DNA of 64,000 bases, from contig NZ_CP073588.1 in the NCBI RefSeq assembly GCF_021560015.1, forward strand, positions 3,704,501 through 3,768,500, written 5' to 3'. This document shows, one piece after another, positions 18,526-27,036 of this stretch. The stretch's first letter is position 1. Each line of letters starts with the position of its first letter. The notes below the pieces were generated by a model. It was not told the origin of the DNA. It did not search any database and worked only from the letters and a program-made list of their open reading frames with translations. The position numbers and the translations under genes are program-made. This stretch comes from Shewanella vesiculosa (GTDB taxonomy: Bacteria; Pseudomonadota; Gammaproteobacteria; Enterobacterales; Shewanellaceae).

Positions 18526-20046
18526 ATGAGCAATATCGATCTATTAGGGCGCCGTAAGTTTATTGCAGGTCTAGGCATTGCTGCTGGTGCAGCGATGGTA
18601 GCACCAGCAATGGCTGTGTCTGAAAAGGCAGAAGGGGTTAAATGGGACAAAGAAGTTGAAATCGTCATTATTGGTTCTGGTTTTGCGGGGTTAGCTGCCG
18701 CAATCGAAGCCACCAAACATGGTGCAAAAGACGTCCATATATTTGAAAAAATGTCCTATTTTGGCGGTAACTCGGCAATTAACGGTGGGCTTTTCGCCGC
18801 ACCTGGTACGCCGATGCAAAAGAAAGAAGGCGTTGAAGACTCAGTAGACAAAATGGTTAATGATCAATTATTGTCTGGCCGTGGCATTGCCGATGAAGGG
18901 TTATTACGCCATGTCGCATCTCATGCGGTTGAAGCGTTACAAATGACCTTAGATGCGGGTTCTGAATACCATCCTTACTTACAACAACTGGGCGGTCACT
19001 CGGTTGCACGTACATACCAAACCTCAGTAAGTTGTGGTGCTGGTATTACTCAGCCATTGTACAAAGAGTGCAAACGTATTGGTGTAAACACCCACAATCG
19101 TTCAAAATTTGAAGGATTCCTCGTCGGTAATAAAGGCGAAGTTGTTGGTGTTAAAATGCGTCAAAACTATCACTTTGGCGAAGATCAGCCTGGTAAGGTT
19201 CTCAATATTCGCGCCAAACGTGGTGTGATTATGGCTACTGGTGGCTTTGCGCAAAACGTTGATTTACGGATGGCGCAAGATCCAACCTTAACTGCAGATG
19301 TGGGTTGTACCAACGCACCAGGTGCAACAGGCGAGGGCATGTTTGAAATGTTCCGTTTAGGTGCTATCCCTGTGCATTTAGCTCACATTCAATCTGGTCC
19401 TTGGGCTTCACCTGATGAAGGTGGCTTTGGTTATGTGTCTAACTATTCAATTTTCAATTTACCTCATTCAATTGCCGTTAGCCGGACAACCGGTAAGCGT
19501 TTCATGAATGAGATTGCCGATCGCAAAACACGTGCTGATGCTGAATTAAGTAACCGTGATGAAAAAGGCAATCCTGTACCACCACTGTTGATTTCAAGCT
19601 TTAAAGATTCTAAAGCACATCCAAATACCGAAAAAGTGATTAAGTACAATGTCGGCTGGAAGTTTGATTCAGTTGAAGAGTTGGCAACACACTTTGGTGT
19701 GCCTTTAGCGGGGTTAACAGCACAAATCGCTGAATACAATGGCTATGTAAAAACGGGTGAAGATAAGCAATTTGGTAAAGATATGACCTTGGCGAAAAAT
19801 AAAATGATCGAAGCGCCATTTACTGTCGTTCGTTTGTGGCCAAAAGTGCATTACTGCCAAGGCGGTGTAAAAGTAAACACCAAAGCCGAAGTAACAGATA
19901 GTTTTACTGGTAAGTCTATTACTGGCCTTTATGCCGCTGGTGAAGTGTGTGGTGGTATTCATGGTGTTAGTCGTCTAGGGAGTTGTTCTATTCCAGAATG
20001 TATGGTGATGGGTATGACTGCAGCTAGAAGTCTCATGAAAGTTTAA
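18526..20046 (+). CDS. Tat-exported FAD fumarate-reductase-like flavoprotein, probable acrylate reductase flavin subunit
   Basis: 506 aa. Twin-arginine signal (GRRKFIAGLGIAAGAAMVAPAMA), then the FAD_binding_2 fold of fumarate reductases with dinucleotide motif GSGFAG at 50-55 and FGGNSAINGG. Active-site region differs from fumarate reductase Fcc3: HHTMGG becomes HYCQGG, and the last Arg motif reads SRLGSCSIPEC with extra cysteines. There is no covalent-FMN domain and no haem domain; the haems are on the next gene, as in two-subunit methacrylate/acrylate reductases. With DddY downstream making acrylate in the same compartment, acrylate is the best substrate guess (inference). Ribosome site AAGGGGTG. 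Confidence 0.8.
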   Translation: MSNIDLLGRRKFIAGLGIAAGAAMVAPAMAVSEKAEGVKWDKEVEIVIIGSGFAGLAAAIEATKHGAKDVHIFEKMSYFGGNSAINGGLFAAPGTPMQKKEGVEDSVDKMVNDQLLSGRGIADEGLLRHVASHAVEALQMTLDAGSEYHPYLQQLGGHSVARTYQTSVSCGAGITQPLYKECKRIGVNTHNRSKFEGFLVGNKGEVVGVKMRQNYHFGEDQPGKVLNIRAKRGVIMATGGFAQNVDLRMAQDPTLTADVGCTNAPGATGEGMFEMFRLGAIPVHLAHIQSGPWASPDEGGFGYVSNYSIFNLPHSIAVSRTTGKRFMNEIADRKTRADAELSNRDEKGNPVPPLLISSFKDSKAHPNTEKVIKYNVGWKFDSVEELATHFGVPLAGLTAQIAEYNGYVKTGEDKQFGKDMTLAKNKMIEAPFTVVRLWPKVHYCQGGVKVNTKAEVTDSFTGKSITGLYAAGEVCGGIHGVSRLGSCSIPECMVMGMTAARSLMKV

Positions 20047-20074
20047 TTAGACCAGTGAACAAGAGGAATCATTA

Positions 20075-20428
20075 ATGAAAAACTTTAATATTATACTTGG
20101 GCTGGTACTACTTGGATTAACCAGTTTATCGGTACAGTCAGCAGAGATCCGTGACTATCATAAAGAGGTTATCGGTAAAGACTGTAAAACCTGTCATGAC
20201 AATGGCATCAAGCAGTTTCCATCTGATCAATCCTGTTTGCAGTGTCATGATGTTGATGACTTAGCAAAGAAAACCGCCCGAAGTGAAGAAGACAAGTGGC
20301 AGAACCCACACAATAACCTTCACTATGGCAAAGATGTACCTTGCCAAGAGTGTCATGGCGAACATACACCTAAAAAACCATTATGCAGTAACTGTCATAC
20401 GTTTAAGTTTGATAAGCATAAAGGCTAA
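20075..20428 (+). CDS. Periplasmic tetraheme cytochrome c, electron donor to the flavin subunit
   Basis: 117 aa with a cleavable signal peptide (MKNFNIILGLVLLGLTSLSVQSA) and four CXXCH haem sites: CKTCH, CLQCH, CQECH and CSNCH, plus extra histidines for axial ligation. It resembles the haem domain of Shewanella flavocytochrome c, here as a separate protein. It lies 28 bases after the flavoprotein gene with its own AGAGGAA ribosome site. It would carry electrons from a quinol dehydrogenase such as CymA (not in the window) to the reductase. Confidence 0.88.
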   Translation: MKNFNIILGLVLLGLTSLSVQSAEIRDYHKEVIGKDCKTCHDNGIKQFPSDQSCLQCHDVDDLAKKTARSEEDKWQNPHNNLHYGKDVPCQECHGEHTPKKPLCSNCHTFKFDKHKG

Positions 20429-20455
20429 ACTAATTTAAATTTATATTAGTTCAAT

Positions 20456-20488
20456 AAGCCACATATTAAGTATTTAATGTGGCTTTTA
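20456..20488 (+). terminator. Terminator after the tetraheme cytochrome gene
   Basis: AAGCCACAT...ATGTGGCTT hairpin followed by TTATATTTTT. Confidence 0.75.
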
Positions 20489-20594
20489 TATTTTTATAAT
20501 TAGTATTCTATTAATTTTTATATATTTAGCGTTTTATTAATTTAGACTTTTAATAATTAGGTTTTGTTTAACGAGTTTGTGTTGTTAATGACTT

Positions 20595-20617
20595 AAGTTA
20601 ATGTGTGGCATTAACTT
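20595..20617. promoter_or_regulatory. Second dyad upstream of dddY
   Basis: AAGTTAATG-N5-CATTAACTT, a perfect 9-bp inverted repeat about 50 bp upstream of the TGGAAT palindrome. Possible activator site. Confidence 0.45.
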
Positions 20618-20664
20618 TGGTTTTGGTAAATATATTTGTTGTAAATAGGTTGAATGTAAGTTTT

Positions 20665-20678
20665 TGGAATTAATTCCA
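20665..20678. promoter_or_regulatory. Shared operator TGGAATTAATTCCA upstream of dddY
   Basis: Perfect 14-bp palindrome, 45 bases before the dddY ATG; same core as the element before the flavin reductase gene. Confidence 0.65.
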
Positions 20679-20723
20679 TGGTTAATATCTTGCTGACGTT
20701 AATAATAAAGCAAGAGAGATGTG

Positions 20724-21968
20724 ATGAAGTATAATACGCTATTAATCATGATGATGTTGTCTAGCTCAGCTATGGCAAGTGAGTTACCTAGCTTTTTAGA
20801 TTCTAATGATATTAACAATGCAGAGTTTGCCTGTTTAGGAGAGGAACCTCAGTACGATAAAAATGATCAAAAATATGTCGATATTTTATGGAATGAAACC
20901 CTGCAATACTTACAATCTTACGCGGTAGCATTAACCAATAGTGAAAACGGCCCTTGCTTAAATTCAGATCAAGCAATGTACGATTCTACTGAAGGTGGTA
21001 AGAAAATGTGCATTATGGATCGCACAGACATGAAGCTATTAGTTAAAAACATTTATCAAGTTATCAATAATCCAGACAAAGCTAAAAAGTGTTTTGGTGC
21101 ACGCCAAGACGTCGATTGGATATACAGCCCTGGTGGCCAATTAGCCCAAAACTCCCCCGTAGCGAAATGGCTTAAACGCACAACATTTGAGACCTTTTTT
21201 GATACTAAAGTGACTAATAAAGAAGTCCGTAAACTTGGTAAACAGTTTACTAAAAACTTTACCAAAATGGTGACGGGTGATGAAGTGAAGATGCCCTCAG
21301 CGTTCCCAACAGATATTAGTGCCAATGCATTACCTAACTTATGGGCTGCTGCAGGTTGGTACCCAATGTATGCCGAAGAAAGTAAGCGTAATGATAAAAA
21401 CTTCAACAACATACGTGGTGGTTATGCCTATGCCGAAATTTTTGGTCACTGGGGACTATTACGCATAGACGAAATTAACGGAGAAAAGGTTGGTGCAGAA
21501 GTCGGTATGACAGTGCAATCAGTTGACACTTTATACCCATATCATAACCATGCAATATCTGAAATTTATTACAATATGCGAGTGCCTGCGTGTGCGAATG
21601 AATTTAAGAGTTTTGCAGTGCGCGAAGATTCACCGTTAATTAACACTGTTAAAGAAGACGACAAAGTCAGACAAGTTCAGTTTGATGCAGGCCAACACAA
21701 TGGGCAGACCATGTGGCTGTCAGGCAGTGCTGTTATCGATCCACTCATGTATTTTCATCAAAACACTATTCATGCTTTTGAAGTCGATGGCAGCTGTGAA
21801 GCTAAACCACAAGAGCGCGCAATCGTATCTGTTTGGGCAAGAAGCAATGCAAACGACAAGCGTAATGATTATGGCACCACATTGCTTTGTGAGTCAGCTA
21901 ATAAACCCGGTACACCCGCTCATAAAGATGAAGTTATTCAATGTGACTTAACAAAAATTAAATGGTAG
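20724..21968 (+). CDS. dddY: Periplasmic DMSP lyase DddY
   Basis: Cleaves dimethylsulfoniopropionate to dimethyl sulfide and acrylate in the periplasm. 414 aa with a signal peptide (MKYNTLLIMMMLSSSAMA). The cupin motif HNHAISEIYY gives H276, E280 and Y282, and H350 lies in NTIHAFEV. The His-x3-Glu-x-Tyr spacing and distant His match the metal/catalytic set I recall for Alcaligenes DddY (H265, E269, Y271, H338). Length fits the family (about 400). The ATG at 20724 is preferred to the GTG at 20721; AAGAGAG lies upstream. It has its own promoter region with the shared palindrome, and a porin gene follows. Confidence 0.88.
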   Translation: MKYNTLLIMMMLSSSAMASELPSFLDSNDINNAEFACLGEEPQYDKNDQKYVDILWNETLQYLQSYAVALTNSENGPCLNSDQAMYDSTEGGKKMCIMDRTDMKLLVKNIYQVINNPDKAKKCFGARQDVDWIYSPGGQLAQNSPVAKWLKRTTFETFFDTKVTNKEVRKLGKQFTKNFTKMVTGDEVKMPSAFPTDISANALPNLWAAAGWYPMYAEESKRNDKNFNNIRGGYAYAEIFGHWGLLRIDEINGEKVGAEVGMTVQSVDTLYPYHNHAISEIYYNMRVPACANEFKSFAVREDSPLINTVKEDDKVRQVQFDAGQHNGQTMWLSGSAVIDPLMYFHQNTIHAFEVDGSCEAKPQERAIVSVWARSNANDKRNDYGTTLLCESANKPGTPAHKDEVIQCDLTKIKW

Positions 21969-22007
21969 CTGCCAAATTATTAATTATCGAATTAGGAATG
22001 CAATAAA

Positions 22008-23135
22008 ATGAAATTATTAAAGTTATCTTTATTATCTTCTTTAGTGTCACTGAGTATGGTTTCTTGTTACTCAATAGCACAAGATGTTGAAGATGGAATT
22101 AACGTTTCCGGTACGTTAAGAGCTAATTATTCATATAAACAATATAGTGATAGTTCTAAAGATAAATCAGGTGATTTAACTTTTGAAATGGCGTCAGTTA
22201 AATTCAACGGTAAATTAGATGATTGGGGTTTATCTTCTGAATATCGATTTTATGATGGTTGGGAGGCATTAAGGTATGGCTATGCTTTTTATGATTACTC
22301 ACCAGAGTGGCAAGTTCAAATTGGTATAAATCAAGTGCCATTTGGTAACCCGGGTTTTATTTCAAATAGTTTTTGGTTTGGCGTACCGTATTATTTAGGT
22401 TTTGAAGACGACTATGATGCAGGTATTAAAACTGTTTATTCAAATAATGGTTGGGGGACTGAGTTTGCATTTTATAAAGGCGCTGAATATGGTGCCAGTC
22501 GTAATGAACGATATTCAACAGACTTATATTCTGGTCAGGTCAACGGTACCGACTATTACAATGAAGAAACTAACCAATTAAACTTACGTCAAACCTATGC
22601 TATGGAGTATGAAGGCGGTAAAACCGTGGTCGGTGCTTCGGTCGAGGTGGGGCAAATTTATAATAGTAATACGGGTAATAATGGTGATAGATATGCCGTC
22701 GCCTTACATCTTGACAGTAGTTATAAAGGTTGGGCGTTGCAGTTACAGGCAATGCAATATGAGTACAATGCAGCAGATGCGTTAGACGATAACAAGCTTG
22801 CGGTATCGGCTTATAATTGGCAATACGAAATTGCGTCTAAAGCGCAAGCTTATAGCATAAACATTGCTAAAACGATCACTACCAGCTGGGGCAGTGCAAA
22901 AATCTATAATGACTTTGGCGTGGTAACCCCCGATGTTGACAATGAAGACTACGATAGCAGCTACCAAAATGTTACTGGGGTTGCGTTATCTTCCGGACCA
23001 ACATACACCATGATTGATTTTATTATGGGTAAGAATATGTATGCCTCTACGCTTGATAATGGCCATGTTGGCCTACCTGAAATCGGCGACAGCTGGGATC
23101 ATCGTATTAATATCAATTTTGGTTACTATTTTTAA
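22008..23135 (+). CDS. Outer-membrane porin of the DMSP/acrylate cluster
   Basis: 375 aa, signal peptide ending near SIAQD, then beta strands rich in aromatic girdle residues and a C-terminal Phe (NINFGYYF), typical of a trimeric-porin-like barrel. Conserved-looking INQVPFGNPGF and aromatic-rich segments resemble porins of the OprP/DUF1302 kind. It is 39 bases after dddY, so probably co-transcribed. A role in letting DMSP or acrylate through the outer membrane is inferred from position only. Confidence 0.72.
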   Translation: MKLLKLSLLSSLVSLSMVSCYSIAQDVEDGINVSGTLRANYSYKQYSDSSKDKSGDLTFEMASVKFNGKLDDWGLSSEYRFYDGWEALRYGYAFYDYSPEWQVQIGINQVPFGNPGFISNSFWFGVPYYLGFEDDYDAGIKTVYSNNGWGTEFAFYKGAEYGASRNERYSTDLYSGQVNGTDYYNEETNQLNLRQTYAMEYEGGKTVVGASVEVGQIYNSNTGNNGDRYAVALHLDSSYKGWALQLQAMQYEYNAADALDDNKLAVSAYNWQYEIASKAQAYSINIAKTITTSWGSAKIYNDFGVVTPDVDNEDYDSSYQNVTGVALSSGPTYTMIDFIMGKNMYASTLDNGHVGLPEIGDSWDHRININFGYYF

Positions 23136-23181
23136 TTGCTAGTTGATTCGTTAGATAGTCACGTTTCACTTTTATCTCTTA

Positions 23182-23209
23182 AATGCCAATCCTTGGATTG
23201 GTATTTTTC
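23182..23209 (+). terminator. Terminator after the porin gene
   Basis: CCAATCC-TT-GGATTGG hairpin followed by TATTTTTCT. Confidence 0.75.
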
Positions 23210-23420
23210 TATTTCCACTAACACTAACCGCTGTCTTTTATTACATCATTAGCAAAAAATGGTTAATAAAACTGCTAATAAAACTCATCTTATGCCTTTC
23301 AGTAGCGTTAATTAATCCAGGTCTACATTCGGCCAAGCTCAACAGAGTAATATCGCGATCTTTAAAGTAGCAATCGCTGCTATTTCATTGACGTATTTTG
23401 GTTTGAATAGAGTTAACACT

Positions 23421-24722
23421 ATGATGATAATAGAAATAATAATTGTGCTTGGGTCTATTTACCTTGGTGCAAGAATGGGCAGTATAGGGATAGGTTTTGC
23501 TGGCGGCGTAGGGGTATTAATTCTTACCGTCGGTTTAGGATTAACACCTGGTGCGATCCCTATCGACGTGATGCTGATTATTATGTCAGTGATCACCGCG
23601 ATTGCTGCGATGCAAGAGGCCGGAGGGATGGAGTATTTGGTGTCAATAGCGGAAAAACTACTGCGTAAACACCCTAAGCACATCACATTTTTAGGGCCAA
23701 TGGTAACGTATTTTATGACCTTATTTGCCGGAACGGGCCACACTGCATTCTCGACATTACCAGTTATAGCCGAAGTCGCCAAAGAGCAGGGCATACGACC
23801 ATCTCGGCCTCTATCTATCGCAGTTGTCGCCTCGCAAGTTGCCATCACGGCCTCTCCTATTTCTGCCGCAGTGGTGTTTTTCTCGGGTATTTTAGAACCG
23901 TTCGGGGTGGATTATTTAGTGCTATTAGCCGTATGCATCCCCTCAACCTTTATTGCTTGTTTAATTGGTGCTGCTGTTGCCTCGATGCTCGGCAAACCGT
24001 TAGCGCAAGACCCCATTTATCAACAGCGTTTAGCCAGCGGACTCGTCAATATTCGGGGTGAAACCCAAGTCACTTTGCAACCTGGCGCTAGAAGGTCGGT
24101 GGCTATTTTTCTAGTCGCGATAGTGGCGGTAATGTCTTACGCCACAGCCATTTCTGACAAAGTGGGCTTAATTGTGAACCCAGTGCTGTCGCGCGATGTG
24201 GCGATTATGTTGTTTATGCTCTCTGCCGCAGCGGCGATCACTTGGTTTTGCCGTTTAGATGCCAGCAAGATTTCTAATGCATCAACGTTTAAGTCGGGCA
24301 TGTCAGCGTGTATTTGTGTGTTGGGCGTAGCTTGGTTGGGTGACACCTTTGTGTCTAATCATATTGACGAGATAAAAGCTGTTGCGGGAACCTTGCTCCA
24401 AAGTCAGCCATGGTTATTATCGGTGGCATTATTTTTTGCTTCTATGTTGCTCTATTCTCAAGGTGCGACCACTAAAGCGTTAATGCCAGCTGCATTGGCA
24501 ATTGGGGTGAGTCCATTAACGGCAGTTGCTTCGTTTGCGGCGGTGAGTGCGTTATTTGTATTACCAACTTATCCGACGTTATTGGCGGCGGTAGAAATGG
24601 ATGACACTGGCTCCACTCGTATTGGCAAGGCGGTGTTTAACCACCCATTTTTAATCCCAGGCGTAGTGACCATAGTATCGAGTGTGTTATTGGCCTTTTT
24701 GTTTGGCAGCTTGATTATGTAA
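23421..24722 (+). CDS. DcuA/DcuB-type anaerobic C4-dicarboxylate transporter
   Basis: About 433 aa, many transmembrane helices. It follows DcuB throughout: IDVMLIIMSVITAIAAMQEAGG, LFAGTGHTAFSTLPVI, ASQVAITASPISAAVV, LPTYPTLLAA and IGKAVFNHPFLIPG. Dcu proteins exchange fumarate, succinate and similar acids. Here it may move acrylate, propionate or another product across the inner membrane (inference). Start at ATG 23421 rather than the TTG at 23388. It is behind a terminator and 285 bases from the porin, so probably a separate transcript. I saw no copy of the TGGAAT palindrome in front of it. Confidence 0.83.
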   Translation: MMIIEIIIVLGSIYLGARMGSIGIGFAGGVGVLILTVGLGLTPGAIPIDVMLIIMSVITAIAAMQEAGGMEYLVSIAEKLLRKHPKHITFLGPMVTYFMTLFAGTGHTAFSTLPVIAEVAKEQGIRPSRPLSIAVVASQVAITASPISAAVVFFSGILEPFGVDYLVLLAVCIPSTFIACLIGAAVASMLGKPLAQDPIYQQRLASGLVNIRGETQVTLQPGARRSVAIFLVAIVAVMSYATAISDKVGLIVNPVLSRDVAIMLFMLSAAAAITWFCRLDASKISNASTFKSGMSACICVLGVAWLGDTFVSNHIDEIKAVAGTLLQSQPWLLSVALFFASMLLYSQGATTKALMPAALAIGVSPLTAVASFAAVSALFVLPTYPTLLAAVEMDDTGSTRIGKAVFNHPFLIPGVVTIVSSVLLAFLFGSLIM

Positions 24723-24755
24723 CCTCACAGTATGCGGCTTGGTATAGTAGTGATG

Positions 24756-25622
24756 TTAGTTGATTTGATAGCCTTTATGCTCAACATTGGCTTTTATTAA
24801 ATTAATTAATTGCAAGGTCGCATAGGTTTGAGTATCTGGGTTGAGGTAAAGCGATTCGTTAAACATCGGCAGTGGCGGTAAGCCATGTTCAAGTGGATCT
24901 AAAATCTGCATTTTATCGTTTATTCTAAATTCGGCTACCGGCGCAATCACAAGATCATTTTCGACCGCCATCGATAACGCTTGTGGGGATGGTGTTGACA
25001 GTAATACCCTTATCGGACGCATAGACAATTGATGATTGGCGAATACTTGTGCTCGAATAGGGCAGTTTTCTGGGTATAAGCCCACGGGGATGGTTTTGTT
25101 TTTATGGGCGTTACCGTTAGCTGCTGCGGCCCAATGAAAGCGGCGCGTAAATAACAGTTCGCCGTTGACGGGGGCTTGCCAGTGAGTTGCGACTATCACG
25201 TCAAACTCGCCTTGATGGAGTCGTTTATATAAATTGCCACTTACATCGGTATCGATAACTAATTCTATATTGGTAAATTCACGAATAAACTCTAATAAGC
25301 AGCTGCTTAGGTAGCATTTGATAAAATCGGTTGGCACACCAAGGCGGATCACTTCGCGATTTTGACAATCTTTTAACTCATCAAGTGCCTGTAAGTTAAG
25401 TTGCATCATTTTATAGGCATAGCTCAGCAAGGTTTCACCTGACTCGGTCAAGGTGACGCCTTTGTTGTCCCTAATCAGCAAAGTTTGACCGACACTTTCT
25501 TCAAGCTTTTTAACTTGTAGGCTCAACGTTGATTGGGTTCGGCAAATTTTATCAGCCGCTTTTGACAAGTTGCCACATTCAGCAACAGCGATAAAACTTT
25601 CAAGTAAGTCAATTTTTAACAT
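24756..25622 (-). CDS. LysR-family regulator next to the DMSP/acrylate cluster
   Basis: 288 aa. N-terminal winged helix-turn-helix (LLESFIAVAECGNLSKAADKICRTQSTLSLQVKKLEE) and a substrate-binding domain. It converges on the Dcu gene (33-base gap). A candidate to bind the TGGAAT palindromes, though LysR sites are more often T-N11-A. Its own start faces the TetR gene. Confidence 0.85.
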   Translation of the reverse strand: MLKIDLLESFIAVAECGNLSKAADKICRTQSTLSLQVKKLEESVGQTLLIRDNKGVTLTESGETLLSYAYKMMQLNLQALDELKDCQNREVIRLGVPTDFIKCYLSSCLLEFIREFTNIELVIDTDVSGNLYKRLHQGEFDVIVATHWQAPVNGELLFTRRFHWAAAANGNAHKNKTIPVGLYPENCPIRAQVFANHQLSMRPIRVLLSTPSPQALSMAVENDLVIAPVAEFRINDKMQILDPLEHGLPPLPMFNESLYLNPDTQTYATLQLINLIKANVEHKGYQIN

Positions 25623-25743
25623 GGGCTATTGAGTAAGTTCATAGTGGTATAAGTATTACTCAATTTAGGCTATCCACAAAGCTTGCTATAGTGTAACTGT
25701 GAGGTGTTAATGGTTATTTAATTAAAATATCTTGGAGTAAGGA

Positions 25744-26376
25744 ATGGGTAGTTGGGAGGATCGTGGGAACTACTTGATTGAAGTGTCACAACGTTGTTTA
25801 AAAGGCCATAAAACCTTTGATTTATGCCGCTCGCATCTAGTTCAAGCCAGCCAGATATCCAAGGGCACTATTTATAATCACTTTACCTCAGAGGCCGATT
25901 TAATTGTGGCCGTAGCCAGTGCAGATTATCGCTATTGGTTAATTCAAGCCGAACAAGATACACAGCAATATAGTGATCCCTATTTACGGTTTATTTTTCA
26001 TCATTGCCAACGTTTGTACCGTATTTTATCTGAACAATCATTTGTTATTGCTAGAGTGATCCCCAACGAGTCAATACTAATACAAGCCAGCGATTATTAT
26101 CGTGCCCGTTTTGAGCGAGTACTTAAACAATATCAACAATGGAATGCACAAACCCTGACAGAGATTGGTGAGGTTGGTGGCTTTAATCGTGGCGAGTTGC
26201 TTTGTGACTATTTACGCGGTGCTATGATCAACAGTGACGATGCACAAAAGCATCCCGACGATGCTGAAATGTACTACCAGTTTAGTTTTGCCATGACCCA
26301 GCTCATGGGCCATTCACACAAACGCATGCCCACGATTAATACATTCCTGCAGTGGCTAGCCGGTAAACCCGCATAA
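25744..26376 (+). CDS. TetR-family regulator
   Basis: 210 aa. The N-terminal recognition helix region ISKGTIYNHFTSEADLIVAV is typical of TetR, though the preceding HTH is less canonical. The C-terminal ligand domain is unassigned. GGAG/AAGGA precede the ATG. Divergent from the LysR gene and the last gene of the block; a palindrome-binding repressor is what the TGGAAT dyads would suit, so this is the other candidate regulator. Confidence 0.75.
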   Translation: MGSWEDRGNYLIEVSQRCLKGHKTFDLCRSHLVQASQISKGTIYNHFTSEADLIVAVASADYRYWLIQAEQDTQQYSDPYLRFIFHHCQRLYRILSEQSFVIARVIPNESILIQASDYYRARFERVLKQYQQWNAQTLTEIGEVGGFNRGELLCDYLRGAMINSDDAQKHPDDAEMYYQFSFAMTQLMGHSHKRMPTINTFLQWLAGKPA

Positions 26377-26817
26377 ATAATTTATCTTCGCTCTTGAACT
26401 CTAAATGCCATGCACGGCATGGATCCCTTAACTTCAGTTAACGGCTTGCTCTGGAACGCATTTGGCCAGCTTGGGGCAATTATTAATCGCAGTCACTTAA
26501 GCGTTTTCTAAACTAAAATTGATAATGGCCCACCTATCTGTCTACTCACACAATCGTGTTTTAGTGCATCAGTAAAATATGGCAATGTCATCGATGCTAT
26601 GTTTACAACAGCATGAATCTGAGTTCCTAAATGCTAGAGAGTAGCAGATAAAAATCATGTCGCCTTGAGCCCACGCCAACACTGAATGTATTTTTTAAGC
26701 GATTGTATTTATTGATTTTATATTTTTGACACGATTGATGTTTGTTGTTAGGTTAGTCGTGTTAGTTGATACCTTGTTATAAATAACGTTATCACCAAGC
26801 TAACACTCATAGTATTT
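26377..26817. other. Intergenic, no gene seen
   Basis: About 440 bases after the TetR gene. A CCATGC-ACG-GCATGG dyad (26408-26422) lies shortly after the stop codon, with no T tract. It should hold the promoter for the riboswitch-gbpA transcript. No ORF. Confidence 0.4.
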
Positions 26818-26905
26818 GGCAAACTAATTGAAAAGTTAGGACGCAAAGCTTCCGGTCTAAGGTGGTAAATTAATTTTTACGAAACTAAGATAGCGGAGTT
26901 GCCGC
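26818..26905 (+). promoter_or_regulatory. c-di-GMP-I (GEMM) riboswitch
   Basis: The consensus blocks are in order: GGCAAACTAATTGAAAAGTT, then GGACGCAAAGCTTCCGGTCTAAGG, a variable arm (GGTGGTAAATT...TTTAC), and TAGCGGAGTTGCCGC. The conserved GGACGCAAAGC and TAGCGGxGTTGCCG elements are diagnostic. The leader runs on about 130 bases to the gbpA-like start. In Vibrio cholerae, gbpA is also preceded by such a riboswitch (Vc1). Confidence 0.92.
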
Positions 26906-27036
26906 AGAGCTCAGGTTCTGCGTGAAACGAACAGCCGTTTTTTTAACGCTGTTGTTTGCCAAAATACCACTTTGATATTGATATCGAGGCCTATCACTTA
27001 TTTTTAAGTAATAGGTAACCAATGGAGTGCATTTAA

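Noticed and set aside
26408..26422. CCATGC-ACG-GCATGG hairpin as terminator of the TetR gene
   Set aside because: Stem is only six pairs and no T tract follows.
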